Assembly (NCBI RefSeq): GCF_024112395.2
Contig: NZ_CP078013.2
Location: 6,542,501 to 6,606,500, forward strand
Source: Pseudomonas pergaminensis
Lineage (GTDB): Bacteria; Pseudomonadota; Gammaproteobacteria; Pseudomonadales; Pseudomonadaceae
DNA: 64,000 nt
Direction: 5' to 3'
Part shown: piece by piece, positions 9,021 to 18,111 of the stretch
How positions within the stretch are numbered: position 1 is the first letter of the stretch
How the letters are laid out: every line of letters starts with the position of its first letter
Translations under genes and position numbers: made by a program
Notes under the pieces: model-generated
The model's input: the letters and a program-made list of their open reading frames with translations, nothing else
The model's database searches: none
Told to the model about the DNA's origin: nothing

Positions 9021-9037
9021 TAGTTATAATATAACAT
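9021..9037. promoter_or_regulatory. Zur operator between amidase and folE2
   Basis: GTTATAATATAAC at 9023-9035 is an exact match to the core Zur consensus, with AT-rich flanks. It lies 84 bases before the amidase start and 33 bases before the folE2 start, between divergent genes. It probably commands the rightward operon from folE2 to the dihydroorotase as well as the amidase. Confidence 0.9.
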
Positions 9038-9067
9038 GTCTTTTTATTTCCAACGATGGACCTGCTC

Positions 9068-9964
9068 ATGAATGCGCTGACTCTGCCGGATATCGCCGCG
9101 CAGGCTTCACGCCAAGCCTTGCCGCTCGACTGGGTGGGCATGTGCGGCATCGCCCTGCCGATTCTCATCAACGGGCAGCAACTGACCGCCACCGCCGATG
9201 CCGGTGTGAGCCTGGACGACGGCGCCGCCCGTGGCATTCATATGTCACGCCTATACCTGGCGCTGGAGATGCTGGACCAGCAGCCTCTTACGCCTGCACT
9301 TCTGCGTAATGTACTGCAGCGTTTTCTCGACAGTCATGAAGGTTTAGCTAATAACGCCTACCTGCGGATTCACACCGATTTACTGCTCAAACGCCCGGCA
9401 CTGGTCAGCCCGCTGGCTGGTTGGAAGGGTTACCCGGTGAGCATCGAAGCGCGCCTGGAAAACCAGATGTTCCACGTGGAACTAAAAATTGACGTTACTT
9501 ATTCCTCGACTTGCCCTTGCTCCGCTGCCCTCGCCAGGCAATTGATTCAGCAGCAATTTCTCGAGGACTTCGCCAATACACCGTTGCAGCATGAAGACGT
9601 ATTGACCTGGCTTGGCAGCGCCAATGGCATTGTTGCTACGCCCCACAGTCAGCGCAGCAGCGCGCAACTGCTGATCACATTGGACGGCGACCAACCCAGC
9701 CTGCCCATCACCGACCTGATCAATGACGTCGAAGCCGCCCTCGGCACCGCCGTACAAACAGCCGTGAAACGTGCGGACGAACAAGCCTTCGCCCTGGCCA
9801 ACGGGCAGAACCTGATGTTCTGCGAAGACGCCGCCCGCCGCCTGAACCTCGCCTTGAAATGCTCGGATGCCGTCAAAGCCTTCCACCTGAAAGTGATCCA
9901 CGCCGAAAGCCTGCACGCGCACGATGCCGTGGCTGAAAGCCGCTGGACGAGAAACCCTGCATGA
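9068..9964 (+). CDS. folE2: GTP cyclohydrolase FolE2 (type IB)
   Basis: FolE2 makes 7,8-dihydroneopterin triphosphate from GTP, the first step of folate synthesis. It can work without zinc, so it replaces zinc-dependent FolE1 in zinc starvation. The 298-residue product has DWVGMCGIALP near the start and the conserved YSSTCPCSAAL segment whose Cys is a metal ligand in this family. MNALTLPDIA is chosen as the start; an in-frame ATG 12 bases earlier is possible. The gene overlaps the next by 4 bases (ATGA). A parS-like palindrome lies inside it at 9468-9483. Confidence 0.95.
   Translation: MNALTLPDIAAQASRQALPLDWVGMCGIALPILINGQQLTATADAGVSLDDGAARGIHMSRLYLALEMLDQQPLTPALLRNVLQRFLDSHEGLANNAYLRIHTDLLLKRPALVSPLAGWKGYPVSIEARLENQMFHVELKIDVTYSSTCPCSAALARQLIQQQFLEDFANTPLQHEDVLTWLGSANGIVATPHSQRSSAQLLITLDGDQPSLPITDLINDVEAALGTAVQTAVKRADEQAFALANGQNLMFCEDAARRLNLALKCSDAVKAFHLKVIHAESLHAHDAVAESRWTRNPA
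9468..9483. other. parS-like ParB-binding site inside folE2
   Basis: TGTTCCACGTGGAACT contains a perfect 14-base palindrome (9469-9482) identical to the core of the Pseudomonas parS consensus. ParB encoded at 53519-54391 would bind here and, by family knowledge, nucleate a spreading ParB complex for chromosome segregation. The site encodes part of a Phe-His-Val-Glu stretch of FolE2, so a coincidental match from coding is possible. I saw no second copy in the window. Confidence 0.72.
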
Positions 9965-10629
9965 TCACCTGCACCGCATTGCGTTGGGGCGCCCCAGGCC
10001 AACCGCTGACGCCAGCCTTAGATCTCACACTGGAAAGAGGCAGCCTCACCGGCATCATTGGCGCCAACGGCACCGGTAAAAGCAGCCTGCTCAAAGTCAT
10101 CGCCGGTCTGCAAAAGCCCTTGGTGGGCAACGTAACGGTGGACGTTCCACGCCGTGGCGGCCTGTCGTTCCTGCCGCAGCAACAGCATCTGGACCGCCAG
10201 TTCCCGATCAGCCTGCAGGAACTGGTCGCCGCCGGTTTCTGGGGCACCCAACTCTCCTCGCAGCAACGCAGCCAGCGCCTTGCAGCGGTTTTGGAGGACT
10301 GGAGCCTCAGCGGCCTGGAGCACCGCCCGTTGATGGCCTTGTCCGGTGGCGAGTTGCAACGCGCCCTGCTCGCCCGCATGAGCCTGGCCGAAGCGCCGGT
10401 GCTGTTGCTCGACGAGCCTCACGCTGCCCTCGATGAAGAAGGCCAGGCGCTGTGCTGGAAACACATCCATGCCTGGCACGACGCAGGCCGCACGCTGATC
10501 GTCGTCTGCCATGACCTCGCGTCCGTGCGCCATCACACCCAGCAAGTGGTGCAGATCAAACACACCGGCTGCCTCTTCGGCCCGAGCAAAGAGCTCATCC
10601 GCCCACAGCACCAGATGCAGGTGGCCTGA
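9961..10629 (+). CDS. Zinc-type ABC importer, ATP-binding subunit
   Basis: A 222-residue ATPase of the metal ABC family (ZnuC/AztA-like) that would power import of zinc or a related metal. Walker A is GANGTGKS (34-41), the Q-loop is near LPQQQ (71-75), the signature is LSGGE (127-131), and Walker B is VLLLDEP (147-153). It begins inside folE2 (4-base overlap) and its stop overlaps the permease start by one base, so the operon is tightly coupled. It is expected to be Zur-regulated through 9023. Confidence 0.9.
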   Translation: MITCTALRWGAPGQPLTPALDLTLERGSLTGIIGANGTGKSSLLKVIAGLQKPLVGNVTVDVPRRGGLSFLPQQQHLDRQFPISLQELVAAGFWGTQLSSQQRSQRLAAVLEDWSLSGLEHRPLMALSGGELQRALLARMSLAEAPVLLLDEPHAALDEEGQALCWKHIHAWHDAGRTLIVVCHDLASVRHHTQQVVQIKHTGCLFGPSKELIRPQHQMQVA

Positions 10630-11495
10630 TGCACTTCACCTCCCACCTGTGGATGCCCTTCTTCGACTTCATCTTCATGCGTCGCGCATTAATCGGCGGC
10701 CTGGTGCTCGCCTGCAGCACCGCGCCGCTGGGGGTGTTCTTGATCCTGCGGCGCATGAGCCTGATCGGTGACGCGGTGGCCCATGGCATCCTGCCTGGCG
10801 CGGCCCTCGGCTTCTGGTTCGCCGGCCTCAGCCTGCCCGCCCTGACCATCGGCGGCCTTGGTGCCGGCCTGAGCATGGCCGGCCTGTCCGCCTGGATCAC
10901 CCGTCGTACCGGCCTACGCGAAGATGCCAGCCTCGCGGCCATCTACCCCATCTCCCTCGCCGCCGGCGTGCTGATCCTCGGCCTCGCCGGCAAACGCCTG
11001 GACCTGCTCCACCTGCTGTTCGGCTCCGCCCTGGCCGTGGATGAAACCACCCTCACCGGCATGCTCTGGGTCTCCAGCTTCAGCCTGATCGCCATGGCCG
11101 CAATCTACAAACCGCTACTGCTGGACACCCTCGACCCTCTGTTCCTGCAGACCGTCAGCCGCCTTGGCCCGTTGGCCCACGGTTTGTTCCTGACCCTGGT
11201 GGTGCTGAACCTGGTGATCGGCTTTCAGGCAATCGGTGCATTGATGGTGGTGGGATTGATGATGCTGCCCGCCATCGCTTCACGTTTCTGGAGCCGGCGC
11301 CTGCCGGTGCTGATCGCGGTATCGGCGGTGCTGGGATGCCTGTCGGTATGGCTGGGCCTGTTGCTGTCGTTCTACTACTCGCTGCCCAGCGGACCGGCCA
11401 TCGTGCTGGTGGCGGGCGCCGGGTACCTGCTGTCCGTGGTCTTCGGTCCGGTGCACGGTTTGCTGCGCCGCCCGCCCTTGCTGTCATCCCAATGA
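10629..11495 (+). CDS. Zinc-type ABC importer, permease
   Basis: A 288-residue inner-membrane permease of the ABC-3 (ZnuB) family with about eight hydrophobic segments. The segment LRRMSLIGDAVAHGILPGAALG (read as two pieces, about 37-58) is the family hallmark near the ATPase coupling region, and IGFQAIGALMVVGLMMLPA lies in the C-terminal half. It would form the metal channel with the neighbouring ATPase and binding protein. Confidence 0.9.
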   Translation: MHFTSHLWMPFFDFIFMRRALIGGLVLACSTAPLGVFLILRRMSLIGDAVAHGILPGAALGFWFAGLSLPALTIGGLGAGLSMAGLSAWITRRTGLREDASLAAIYPISLAAGVLILGLAGKRLDLLHLLFGSALAVDETTLTGMLWVSSFSLIAMAAIYKPLLLDTLDPLFLQTVSRLGPLAHGLFLTLVVLNLVIGFQAIGALMVVGLMMLPAIASRFWSRRLPVLIAVSAVLGCLSVWLGLLLSFYYSLPSGPAIVLVAGAGYLLSVVFGPVHGLLRRPPLLSSQ

Positions 11496-11506
11496 GGTGT
11501 TTCCCG

Positions 11507-12385
11507 ATGCGCGCTCTACTCGTGCTATTCAGTCTCGTCCTGTCGTTATCGACGGCTCAGGCCGCAGACAAACTCCAGGTGGTTACCAGCTTCAGCATCC
11601 TGGATGACATCACCCACCAGATCGGTGGCGATCACATCCAGATCAGCAACATGGTCGGCCCCGACGCCGATGCCCATACCTACGAGCCAACACCCGACGA
11701 TGCCAAGGCGCTGCTCAAAGCCAAGGTCATCATCAAGAATGGCCTGGGCTTCGAGCCGTGGCTGGACCGCCTGGTGACCAGCACCGAAACTAAGGCCACC
11801 GTGGTCACCGCGAGCAAAGGCGTGATCTCCCACACCATGGAAGAGGACGGCGAAACCATCCCCGACCCGCACGCCTGGCATAACCTGGCCAACGCCGAAA
11901 TCTACGTGAACAACATCACCAAGGCGCTGGTGGCCGCCGACCCGGCCAACAAGGCCGACTACCTGCGCAACAGTCAGGCCTACCTGAAAGAAATCTACCG
12001 GCTGCTGGCCGAAGCCAAGACCAAGTTCGGCGCTCTACCCGCCGGCAACCGCCGCATCGTCACCTCCCACGACGCCTTCGGTTACCTGGGTCAGGCCTAC
12101 GGCATCGAGTTCCTTGCGCCACAGGGCCTGTCCACCGAACGCGAACCGTCCGCCGCCGAAGTCGCCGCGCTGATCACCCAGATCCGCAAAGACAAAGTCA
12201 AAGCCGTGTTCATGGAAAACATCAAGGACTCGCGCCTGCTCCAGCAGATCGCTGACGAAAGCGGCGCGCAGATCGGCGGCACGCTGTATTCCGATGCCCT
12301 CGCTGCACAAGGCCCGGCCAGCACCTTCACCGGGCTGTTCGAATACAACCTCAATACGTTGTGCGCGGCCCTGAGCAAGCCATGA
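11507..12385 (+). CDS. Zinc-type ABC importer, periplasmic binding protein
   Basis: A cluster A-I metal-binding protein of 292 residues with a signal peptide ending at AQA (about residue 19). Likely metal ligands are His57 (AHTYEP), His122 (DPHAWHN), His188 (SHDAFGY) and Asp263 (YSDAL). This HHHD set recalls AztC rather than ZnuA. The long His-rich loop of ZnuA is absent; the equivalent segment is the short acidic MEEDGE. The start at 11507 is supported by GAGGTG seven bases upstream, although an ATG overlapping the permease stop exists at 11492. It is translationally coupled to hisI (ATGA). Confidence 0.9.
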   Translation: MRALLVLFSLVLSLSTAQAADKLQVVTSFSILDDITHQIGGDHIQISNMVGPDADAHTYEPTPDDAKALLKAKVIIKNGLGFEPWLDRLVTSTETKATVVTASKGVISHTMEEDGETIPDPHAWHNLANAEIYVNNITKALVAADPANKADYLRNSQAYLKEIYRLLAEAKTKFGALPAGNRRIVTSHDAFGYLGQAYGIEFLAPQGLSTEREPSAAEVAALITQIRKDKVKAVFMENIKDSRLLQQIADESGAQIGGTLYSDALAAQGPASTFTGLFEYNLNTLCAALSKP

Positions 12386-12795
12386 GCGTAAGCATGCTCG
12401 ACCTGGAAGGGGCTGCCGCCGGCAGCCGCTTTCCACTTCAACCTGTCTTCGATGCGCTGCCATGGAACAGCGATGGCCTGATCGCCGCCATCGCCCAGCA
12501 ACACCGCAGCGGCGAAGTCCTGATGCTGGCCTGGATGAACCGCCAGGCCCTCAAGGAAACCCTGGCCACCGGGCAAGTCTGCTACTGGTCGCGCTCGCGC
12601 CAGCAATTATGGCGCAAGGGTGAAAGCTCGGGCCACTGGCAGCAACTGATCGAGGCACGCCTCGATTGCGACGGCGACGCCGTATTGCTGATCGTCGACC
12701 AGCAAGGCCCGGCTTGCCACACCGGTCGGCCCACCTGTTTCTACAACGCTATTGATGGCGACTACATTCACATCCTCACGGAGCCCCGCGCATGA
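12382..12795 (+). CDS. hisI: Phosphoribosyl-AMP cyclohydrolase, zinc-island copy
   Basis: HisI opens the adenine ring of phosphoribosyl-AMP, the third step of histidine synthesis. The 137-residue protein has [14 protein letters not shown] and [11 protein letters not shown] in the N-terminal half and the C-terminal block DCDGDAV with CHTGRPTC. The three Cys zinc ligands (C in DCD, and the two 7 residues apart) are all kept, so this copy is not obviously zinc-free. The 25-residue N-terminal extension before the family core is longer than usual. Its start overlaps the upstream stop and its stop overlaps the next start. It is probably a second copy expressed under zinc limitation. Confidence 0.9.
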   Translation: MSVSMLDLEGAAAGSRFPLQPVFDALPWNSDGLIAAIAQQHRSGEVLMLAWMNRQALKETLATGQVCYWSRSRQQLWRKGESSGHWQQLIEARLDCDGDAVLLIVDQQGPACHTGRPTCFYNAIDGDYIHILTEPRA

Positions 12796-13352
12796 TCCGC
12801 AAGAACCCTTCCGGCGACCTGCCAGTGATTGCCGAATCGGCCTACGTCGACAAGACCGCGATCATCTGCGGCAAAGTGATCATCGGCGAAAACGTCTTCG
12901 TCGGCCCCTACGCCGTGATCCGTGCCGACGAAGTCGACGCCAGCGGCGCCATGGACCCGATCACCATCGGCGCCAATTCCAATATCCAGGACGGCGTGGT
13001 CATCCACTCCAAGTCTGGTGCGGCGGTGACTATCGGCGAATTCACCTCCATTGCGCACCGCTCCATCGTGCACGGCCCCTGCACGGTCGGTGACCGCGTG
13101 TTCATTGGCTTCAACAGCGTGCTGTTCAATTGCGCCGTGGGCGACGGCTGTGTGGTGCGCCACAACTCGGTGGTCGACGGTCGCGACTTGCCTGCTGCCT
13201 TCTATGTGCCCTCCACCACCCGCATCGGGCCCAACACCGACCTGTCGCAATTCCCGCCGGTGAGTGTGAGCGCCTCGGAGTTTTCCGAAGACGTGGCACG
13301 TACCAATGTCGATCTGGTACGCGGCTACAAAGCCTTGCAAAACGAGTTCTGA
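12792..13352 (+). CDS. Gamma-class carbonic anhydrase-like protein
   Basis: A 186-residue left-handed beta-helix (hexapeptide repeats from about 25 to 150) of the gamma-carbonic anhydrase family, which interconverts CO2 and bicarbonate. The three expected metal-ligand histidines are present: one in VVIHSKSG and two in IAHRSIVHG. Gamma enzymes can use iron or cobalt as well as zinc, which would suit a zinc-starvation backup role; PA5540 sits in the same context in P. aeruginosa. The start overlaps the hisI stop (ATGA). Confidence 0.88.
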   Translation: MIRKNPSGDLPVIAESAYVDKTAIICGKVIIGENVFVGPYAVIRADEVDASGAMDPITIGANSNIQDGVVIHSKSGAAVTIGEFTSIAHRSIVHGPCTVGDRVFIGFNSVLFNCAVGDGCVVRHNSVVDGRDLPAAFYVPSTTRIGPNTDLSQFPPVSVSASEFSEDVARTNVDLVRGYKALQNEF

Positions 13353-13355
13353 ACC

Positions 13356-14693
13356 ATGAGCCGCCTGCTGATTCGCAATGCCCGCCTGGTGAACGAAGGC
13401 CAGGAGTTCGACGCTGATGTGCTGGTCGCCAACGGCCGGATCGAGAAGATCGCCAGTAGCATCGAAGGCTGCAACGCCCCCGTGGCCATCGACGCCCAGG
13501 GCCAATGGCTGCTGCCGGGGATGATCGATGACCAGGTGCACTTTCGCGACCCCGGCGCACCGGACAAAGGCAGCTTCTACAGTGAATCACGCGCGGCGGT
13601 GGCCGGCGGTATCACCAGTTTCATGGACATGCCCAATACCAGCCCCGCCACCCTGACCCTGGAGGCCCTGGCGGATAAAAAGCGCCGGGCGGCCCTGCAC
13701 TCAGTAGCCAACTATGGCTTTCACTTTGGCGTGAGCAACGACAACCTCGACACGGTCGCAGCGCTCGATCCGCGCGCAGTGGCCGGGGTCAAAGTGTTCA
13801 TGGGCGCATCCACCGGCAACATGTTGGTGGATGACCCACGGATCCTCGAGCGGCTATTTGCCGAAGTACCGACTATCCTGCTGGCCCACTGCGAACACAC
13901 GCCGAGCATCCTGGCCAACGAACAGCGCCTGCGCGAGCGCTTCGGCGACATGATTCCACCCGTGGCCCACCCGCTGATCCGGGATGCCGAAGCGTGTTAT
14001 CGCTCGTCGTCCTTCGCCGTGGAATTGGCGCAGCGCTTCGGCACGCGCCTGCATGTGCTGCACCTGACCAGCGCTCGCGAATTGAGCCTATTCGAAGACA
14101 AGCCGCTGGCGGAAAAACGCATCACAGCGGAAGTTTGCGTGCATCACCTGCTATTTGATGACCGCGACTATCACCGCCTCGGTCACCAGATCAAATGCAA
14201 CCCGGCGATCAAGACCCGCGCCGACCGCGACGCGCTACGCCAGGCCTTATTGAGTGACCGTCTGGATGTGATTGGCACTGACCATGCACCGCATACCTGG
14301 GCACAAAAACAGTTGAGCTATCGTGAAGCGCCGTCGGGTTTGCCCCTGGTGCAGCACGCGCTGCCGGCGTTGTTGGAGTTGGTGGCCGATGGGCTGCTGC
14401 CGCTGACCACCCTGGTGGCGAAAACCAGTCACCGCGTGGCCGACCTGTTCGCCATCCCGGATCGGGGTTATCTACGCGAGGGTTATTGGGCAGACCTGGT
14501 GGTGATCAAACCGGAGCCTGCCGGCAAACCGGTCAGCAGCCAACCGGTCCTGGCCCGTTGCGGCTGGACACCCTTCGCCGAGCGCAGTTTGCGCCACAGC
14601 GTCAGCACCACGCTGGTCTCCGGCCACCTGGCTTGGCACAACGGCCAGGTGGTCGACAGCTGCCAGGGCTTGCCCCTGCATTTCTTGCGTTAA
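13356..14693 (+). CDS. pyrC: Dihydroorotase paralogue (PyrC2 type)
   Basis: An amidohydrolase of 445 residues that would close carbamoyl-aspartate to dihydroorotate in pyrimidine synthesis. The expected ligands are mostly present: carbamylatable Lys146 (GVKVFMG), His178 (LLAHCEH), His236 (VLHLTSA) and Asp309 (GTDHAPH). The first HxH motif is changed: residues 60-62 read QVH, so one of the two histidines that bind the alpha metal is Gln. Either the enzyme works with a single or different metal, or it is a specialised paralogue. It is the last gene of the folE2 operon, 3 bases after the carbonic anhydrase gene. Confidence 0.9.
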   Translation: MSRLLIRNARLVNEGQEFDADVLVANGRIEKIASSIEGCNAPVAIDAQGQWLLPGMIDDQVHFRDPGAPDKGSFYSESRAAVAGGITSFMDMPNTSPATLTLEALADKKRRAALHSVANYGFHFGVSNDNLDTVAALDPRAVAGVKVFMGASTGNMLVDDPRILERLFAEVPTILLAHCEHTPSILANEQRLRERFGDMIPPVAHPLIRDAEACYRSSSFAVELAQRFGTRLHVLHLTSARELSLFEDKPLAEKRITAEVCVHHLLFDDRDYHRLGHQIKCNPAIKTRADRDALRQALLSDRLDVIGTDHAPHTWAQKQLSYREAPSGLPLVQHALPALLELVADGLLPLTTLVAKTSHRVADLFAIPDRGYLREGYWADLVVIKPEPAGKPVSSQPVLARCGWTPFAERSLRHSVSTTLVSGHLAWHNGQVVDSCQGLPLHFLR

Positions 14694-15211
14694 GCGCGCG
14701 GCTTGACCGTACCGCAATCGCTGCCCAGCCACTGGGCGTGACTGTCGAGGCTGCCCTTTTGCTGAATGCCGGTGGCATTAAAGGTGCCGTTGACGGTGGT
14801 GGTGAACTCTTTCTGGCTCTGGAACGTGGCGACGCCCGTGCCCTGGGCTTTCGGGCAACTGAAGCGGAATTTCCACTGGTTGCCGGTCTTGTCGGTCACT
14901 TCCTGCTTACAGCCCGACTGCGGGTCTGTCAGGGGGATCGAGTCGGAGGCGACCTGTGCCGGTGTCAGGCACACCTGCACGCCTTTACCGGCCATGGTAA
15001 TGCCCTGCTTCTCCAGCATGGCGCGCTGTTCGGGGGTCATCTGTTGCTTGAGTTGACCAAGGATCAGCGACAGGTCCGGCAGGTCCTGGTTATCGACTTT
15101 CATATTGCTGGTGGTCAATTCCCACAAGCCCGGCGCCAGCATCTGCGCCTGTGCGGCAATAGGCAGCGCCAAACCAGTAACCATGGCTAAACAGAGCAAG
15201 CGAGCATTCAT
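14690..15211 (-). CDS. DUF3617 exported protein
   Basis: A periplasmic protein of 173 residues with a signal peptide (MNARLLCLAMVTGLALP, cleavage near AQAQ at about 23). The mature part starts with the family hallmark PGLWELTT and has paired Cys residues (VCLTPAQ, GCKQEV, FSCPKA, SDCGTV). DUF3617 has no established function. The start is placed by AGGAG 8 bases upstream; the in-frame ATG 18 bases earlier lacks such a site. It converges on the dihydroorotase gene with a 4-base overlap and is divergent from the cardiolipin synthase gene. Confidence 0.85.
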   Translation of the reverse strand: MNARLLCLAMVTGLALPIAAQAQMLAPGLWELTTSNMKVDNQDLPDLSLILGQLKQQMTPEQRAMLEKQGITMAGKGVQVCLTPAQVASDSIPLTDPQSGCKQEVTDKTGNQWKFRFSCPKAQGTGVATFQSQKEFTTTVNGTFNATGIQQKGSLDSHAQWLGSDCGTVKPRA

Positions 15212-15341
15212 CGGGTAACTCCTGGGCAATTGTTGGCGTTAGACGCCGCAAAGCGGCCAGTGTTGCACGGCAAATAAAATAGCGACATTCGCGACCGAAC
15301 ATGGTCTGTTAGGCACTGGATTGCCTGGAGTACCGTCGTCC

Positions 15342-16781
15342 ATGGATTTTTTTGGCCCGCACCTGCTCGCCTACTTCATTGCCACGCTGCATTTTCTCGG
15401 GACCCTCGCCGCGATCCACGCGGTGCTGACCGTCAGGACCGCACAGGGCTCGATCGCCTGGGCCTTGTCGCTGATGTTCATGCCCTATCTCACGCTGATC
15501 CCCTACCTGATCTTTGGCCGCAGCACCTTTGACGCCTACATCCAGGCACGTCGCCAAGCCAACCAGGAAATGCACACCGCCATTGCCGCGCTGAACTGGC
15601 GCCCCTGGGTCGAAGAAGCCCTGGCCGCGCGTAACTCCAGCGCCTACGCCTCGCTGCGAGCCATGCCCAAGCTGGGCCGCATGCCGTGCCTGGCCAATAA
15701 TGAAGTGCACTTGTTGATCAATGGCGAAGCCACCTTCAGCGCGATCTTCGAGGCGATTCGCAACGCCAAGACCGCGGTGCTGTTCCAGTTTTTTATCATT
15801 CATGACGACGAACTCGGCCGCCAACTGCACGCCTTACTGAAGGAAAAAGCTGCGGAGGGCGTGGACATCCACGTGCTCTACGACCGTATCGGCAGCCACG
15901 CCCTGCCCCACCGGTATGTGCAATCGCTGCGCGACGCCGGTGTGAAAGTCAAAGCCTTCGCCACCCGCAGCGGCTGGCTCAATCGCTTCCAGGTCAACTT
16001 CCGCAACCACCGCAAGATCGTGGTGGTGGACGGCATCACCGGGTTTGTCGGCGGGCATAACGTCGGCGATGAATACCTGGGCAAGAAGCCACCGCTGGCA
16101 CCGTGGCGCGATACCCATGTGCAGGTCACAGGACCGGTGGTCGCGTGCTTGCAGGAGTCGTTCGCCGAAGACTGGTTCTGGGCCGCGCGCGAGTTGCCGC
16201 CGCTGATCCTGCCAGATGCCTACCCCGAGGACGGCGTGCTCTGCCAACTGCTCGCCAGCGGCCCGGCCGACCCGTATGAAACCTGCTCGCTGTTTTTCGT
16301 CGAGGCCATCCACGCGGCGACCGAACGCGTGTGGATCACCAGCCCGTATTTCGTCCCCGACGAAGCCGTGTTTGCCGCGTTGCGCCTGGCAGTGTTGCGT
16401 GGCGTGGACGTACGCCTGCTGCTGCCGTCGCGGCCCGACCACCGCATCGTCTACGCCGCCTCCAGCCTTTACGCGATCGAAGCCGTACGCGCCGGCGTGC
16501 GGGTGTTCCGCTATACGCCAGGGTTTCTGCATCAGAAGGTGGTGTTGGTAGACCGAGAAATCAGCGCCATTGGCAGTGCGAACATGGACAACCGATCATT
16601 CCGGCTGAATTTCGAGGTGATGTTACTGACAGTCGACGAAGCCTTCGCCAAGGAAGTCGAGCAGATGCTGATCGACGATTTCGCCCTCGCCCACGAAGTC
16701 AGCCAGGAAGAAAGCCGCGAAACGCGCCGCCTTCAACAACTGGGCATGCGAGTCGCGCGGCTTATTTCACCGATTCTTTAA
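15342..16781 (+). CDS. cls: Cardiolipin synthase
   Basis: A membrane phospholipase D-superfamily enzyme of 479 residues that joins two phosphatidylglycerols into cardiolipin and glycerol. Two N-terminal membrane helices (about 5-60) precede two HKD motifs: HRKIVVVDG with GGHN (about 220-240) and HQKVVLVDR with [10 protein letters not shown] (about 397-420). Length and domain order match ClsA. ATG at 15342 is chosen because the helix begins there. It converges with cfa, separated by the perfect hairpin at 16794-16829. Confidence 0.94.
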   Translation: MDFFGPHLLAYFIATLHFLGTLAAIHAVLTVRTAQGSIAWALSLMFMPYLTLIPYLIFGRSTFDAYIQARRQANQEMHTAIAALNWRPWVEEALAARNSSAYASLRAMPKLGRMPCLANNEVHLLINGEATFSAIFEAIRNAKTAVLFQFFIIHDDELGRQLHALLKEKAAEGVDIHVLYDRIGSHALPHRYVQSLRDAGVKVKAFATRSGWLNRFQVNFRNHRKIVVVDGITGFVGGHNVGDEYLGKKPPLAPWRDTHVQVTGPVVACLQESFAEDWFWAARELPPLILPDAYPEDGVLCQLLASGPADPYETCSLFFVEAIHAATERVWITSPYFVPDEAVFAALRLAVLRGVDVRLLLPSRPDHRIVYAASSLYAIEAVRAGVRVFRYTPGFLHQKVVLVDREISAIGSANMDNRSFRLNFEVMLLTVDEAFAKEVEQMLIDDFALAHEVSQEESRETRRLQQLGMRVARLISPIL

Positions 16782-16793
16782 CACAGCCCATAC

Positions 16794-16829
16794 CCACGGT
16801 AGGAGCCGGCAAACCGGCTCCTACCGTGG
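16794..16829. repeat. Perfect 16-bp-stem REP hairpin, likely bidirectional terminator
   Basis: The arm at 16794-16809 (CCACGGTAGGAGCCGG) is exactly complementary to 16814-16829 across the 4-base loop CAAA. The GGAGCCGGC core matches the REP family also seen at 32014. It lies between the convergent stops of cls and cfa. Confidence 0.8.
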
Positions 16830-16839
16830 TTTCAAACCA

Positions 16840-18024
16840 TCAGCGGTAGATATCTTCCCGCGTCCACGGCAGTTCATGGCTGCCATCTGCATGGGGCTTC
16901 ACCGCCAGAATCTGGTGCAGGTTGATCCAGCCTCGCGCAAACGCATACGCGCAGCCGGCCAGGTACAGCCGCCAAATGCGCAACGCTTGCTCCGGCACCA
17001 TCTTCGCCGCCGCTTCCAGATTGTCTTCCAGGCGCTCGCTCCAATGGTCCAGGGTGCGCGCGTAGTGCAGGCGCAGGCTTTCGACATCGACCACTTCCAG
17101 CCCGACTTCACTGATCTCGGCGGTCATCATCGCCAGGTGCGGCAGCTCGCCATTGGGGAACACATAGCGTTCGATAAAATCCCCCGCACCACGGCCTACC
17201 GGGCGGCCATCGGTGTGCTTGGCGGTAATGCCGTGGTTCATCACCAGGCCGCCTTCGCGCACGGCGCCGAACAAGGTCTTGCAGTATTCCGCCAGGTTGG
17301 CGTGGCCGACGTGTTCGAACATGCCCACGCTCACCACTTTGTCGAAACGGCCGTCCTGCGGCAGGTCTCGGTAATCGAGCAGTTGCAGGTCCACCTGGTC
17401 TTCCAGGCCTTCGGCTTTTACCCGCTCCCGGGCCAGGGCCAACTGCTCCTTGCTCAAGGTGATGCCAAACACTTTCACCCCGAACTCCCGCGCGGCGAAC
17501 CGCGCCAGCCCGCCCCAACCACAGCCTACATCGAGCAAATACTCGCCCGGCTGCAGCCGCAGCTTGCGGCACAGGTGGCGAAATTTGTCTTGTTGAGCCT
17601 GGTCGATGGATTCGCTGCCGGTTTCGAAATAACCGCAGGAGTACGCCATGTCCTGGTCCAGCCACAGCTGGTAGAACTCGTTGGACAGGTCGTAATGGTA
17701 GGAAATGGCCGCTGCGTCAGTGGCCTTGTCGTGGATCGAGCGCACCGGACGACTCCCCTCGTCGTCTTCGATCAGGGCGTGACTCAATTCGTCACATACC
17801 CGGATGACCTCGGAGATGGAGCCTTCCAGCTCCAATTTGCCCTCGACGAAGGCTTCGCCCAGTGAATCGAGCGTGGGATGTGTCAGTTTGGAGACTACCG
17901 TGGGGTCCTTCACCACGATGGTCACACTGGGCTCGGGGCCCAAGTTGAATTCATGGCCGTCCCAGAGTCGAAGACGCAGCGGTAGCTGAAGATTCTGTAA
18001 GGCCGGTGGAAGTTGCGCGAGCAT
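16840..18024 (-). CDS. cfa: Cyclopropane-fatty-acyl-phospholipid synthase
   Basis: Cfa adds a methylene group from S-adenosylmethionine to double bonds of membrane lipids, usually in stationary phase. The 394 residues match the family. The SAM site is LLDVGCGWGGLARFA (about 165-180), followed by GITLSKEQLALA; EHVGHANLAEY and FIERYVFPNGELPH lie in the substrate domain. A GGGGGGA site precedes the ATG by 8 bases. The gene lies 87 bases downstream of the DUF2063 gene on the same strand but is probably separately controlled. Confidence 0.95.
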   Translation of the reverse strand: MLAQLPPALQNLQLPLRLRLWDGHEFNLGPEPSVTIVVKDPTVVSKLTHPTLDSLGEAFVEGKLELEGSISEVIRVCDELSHALIEDDEGSRPVRSIHDKATDAAAISYHYDLSNEFYQLWLDQDMAYSCGYFETGSESIDQAQQDKFRHLCRKLRLQPGEYLLDVGCGWGGLARFAAREFGVKVFGITLSKEQLALARERVKAEGLEDQVDLQLLDYRDLPQDGRFDKVVSVGMFEHVGHANLAEYCKTLFGAVREGGLVMNHGITAKHTDGRPVGRGAGDFIERYVFPNGELPHLAMMTAEISEVGLEVVDVESLRLHYARTLDHWSERLEDNLEAAAKMVPEQALRIWRLYLAGCAYAFARGWINLHQILAVKPHADGSHELPWTREDIYR

Positions 18025-18111
18025 GAGTGATCCCCCCTTGTTTCAGACGTCTGCTGTGAGGGTAGACCATCCGAAGACAAAGTAGGAGGCTATCGATTTG
18101 ATAGCGGTCTT

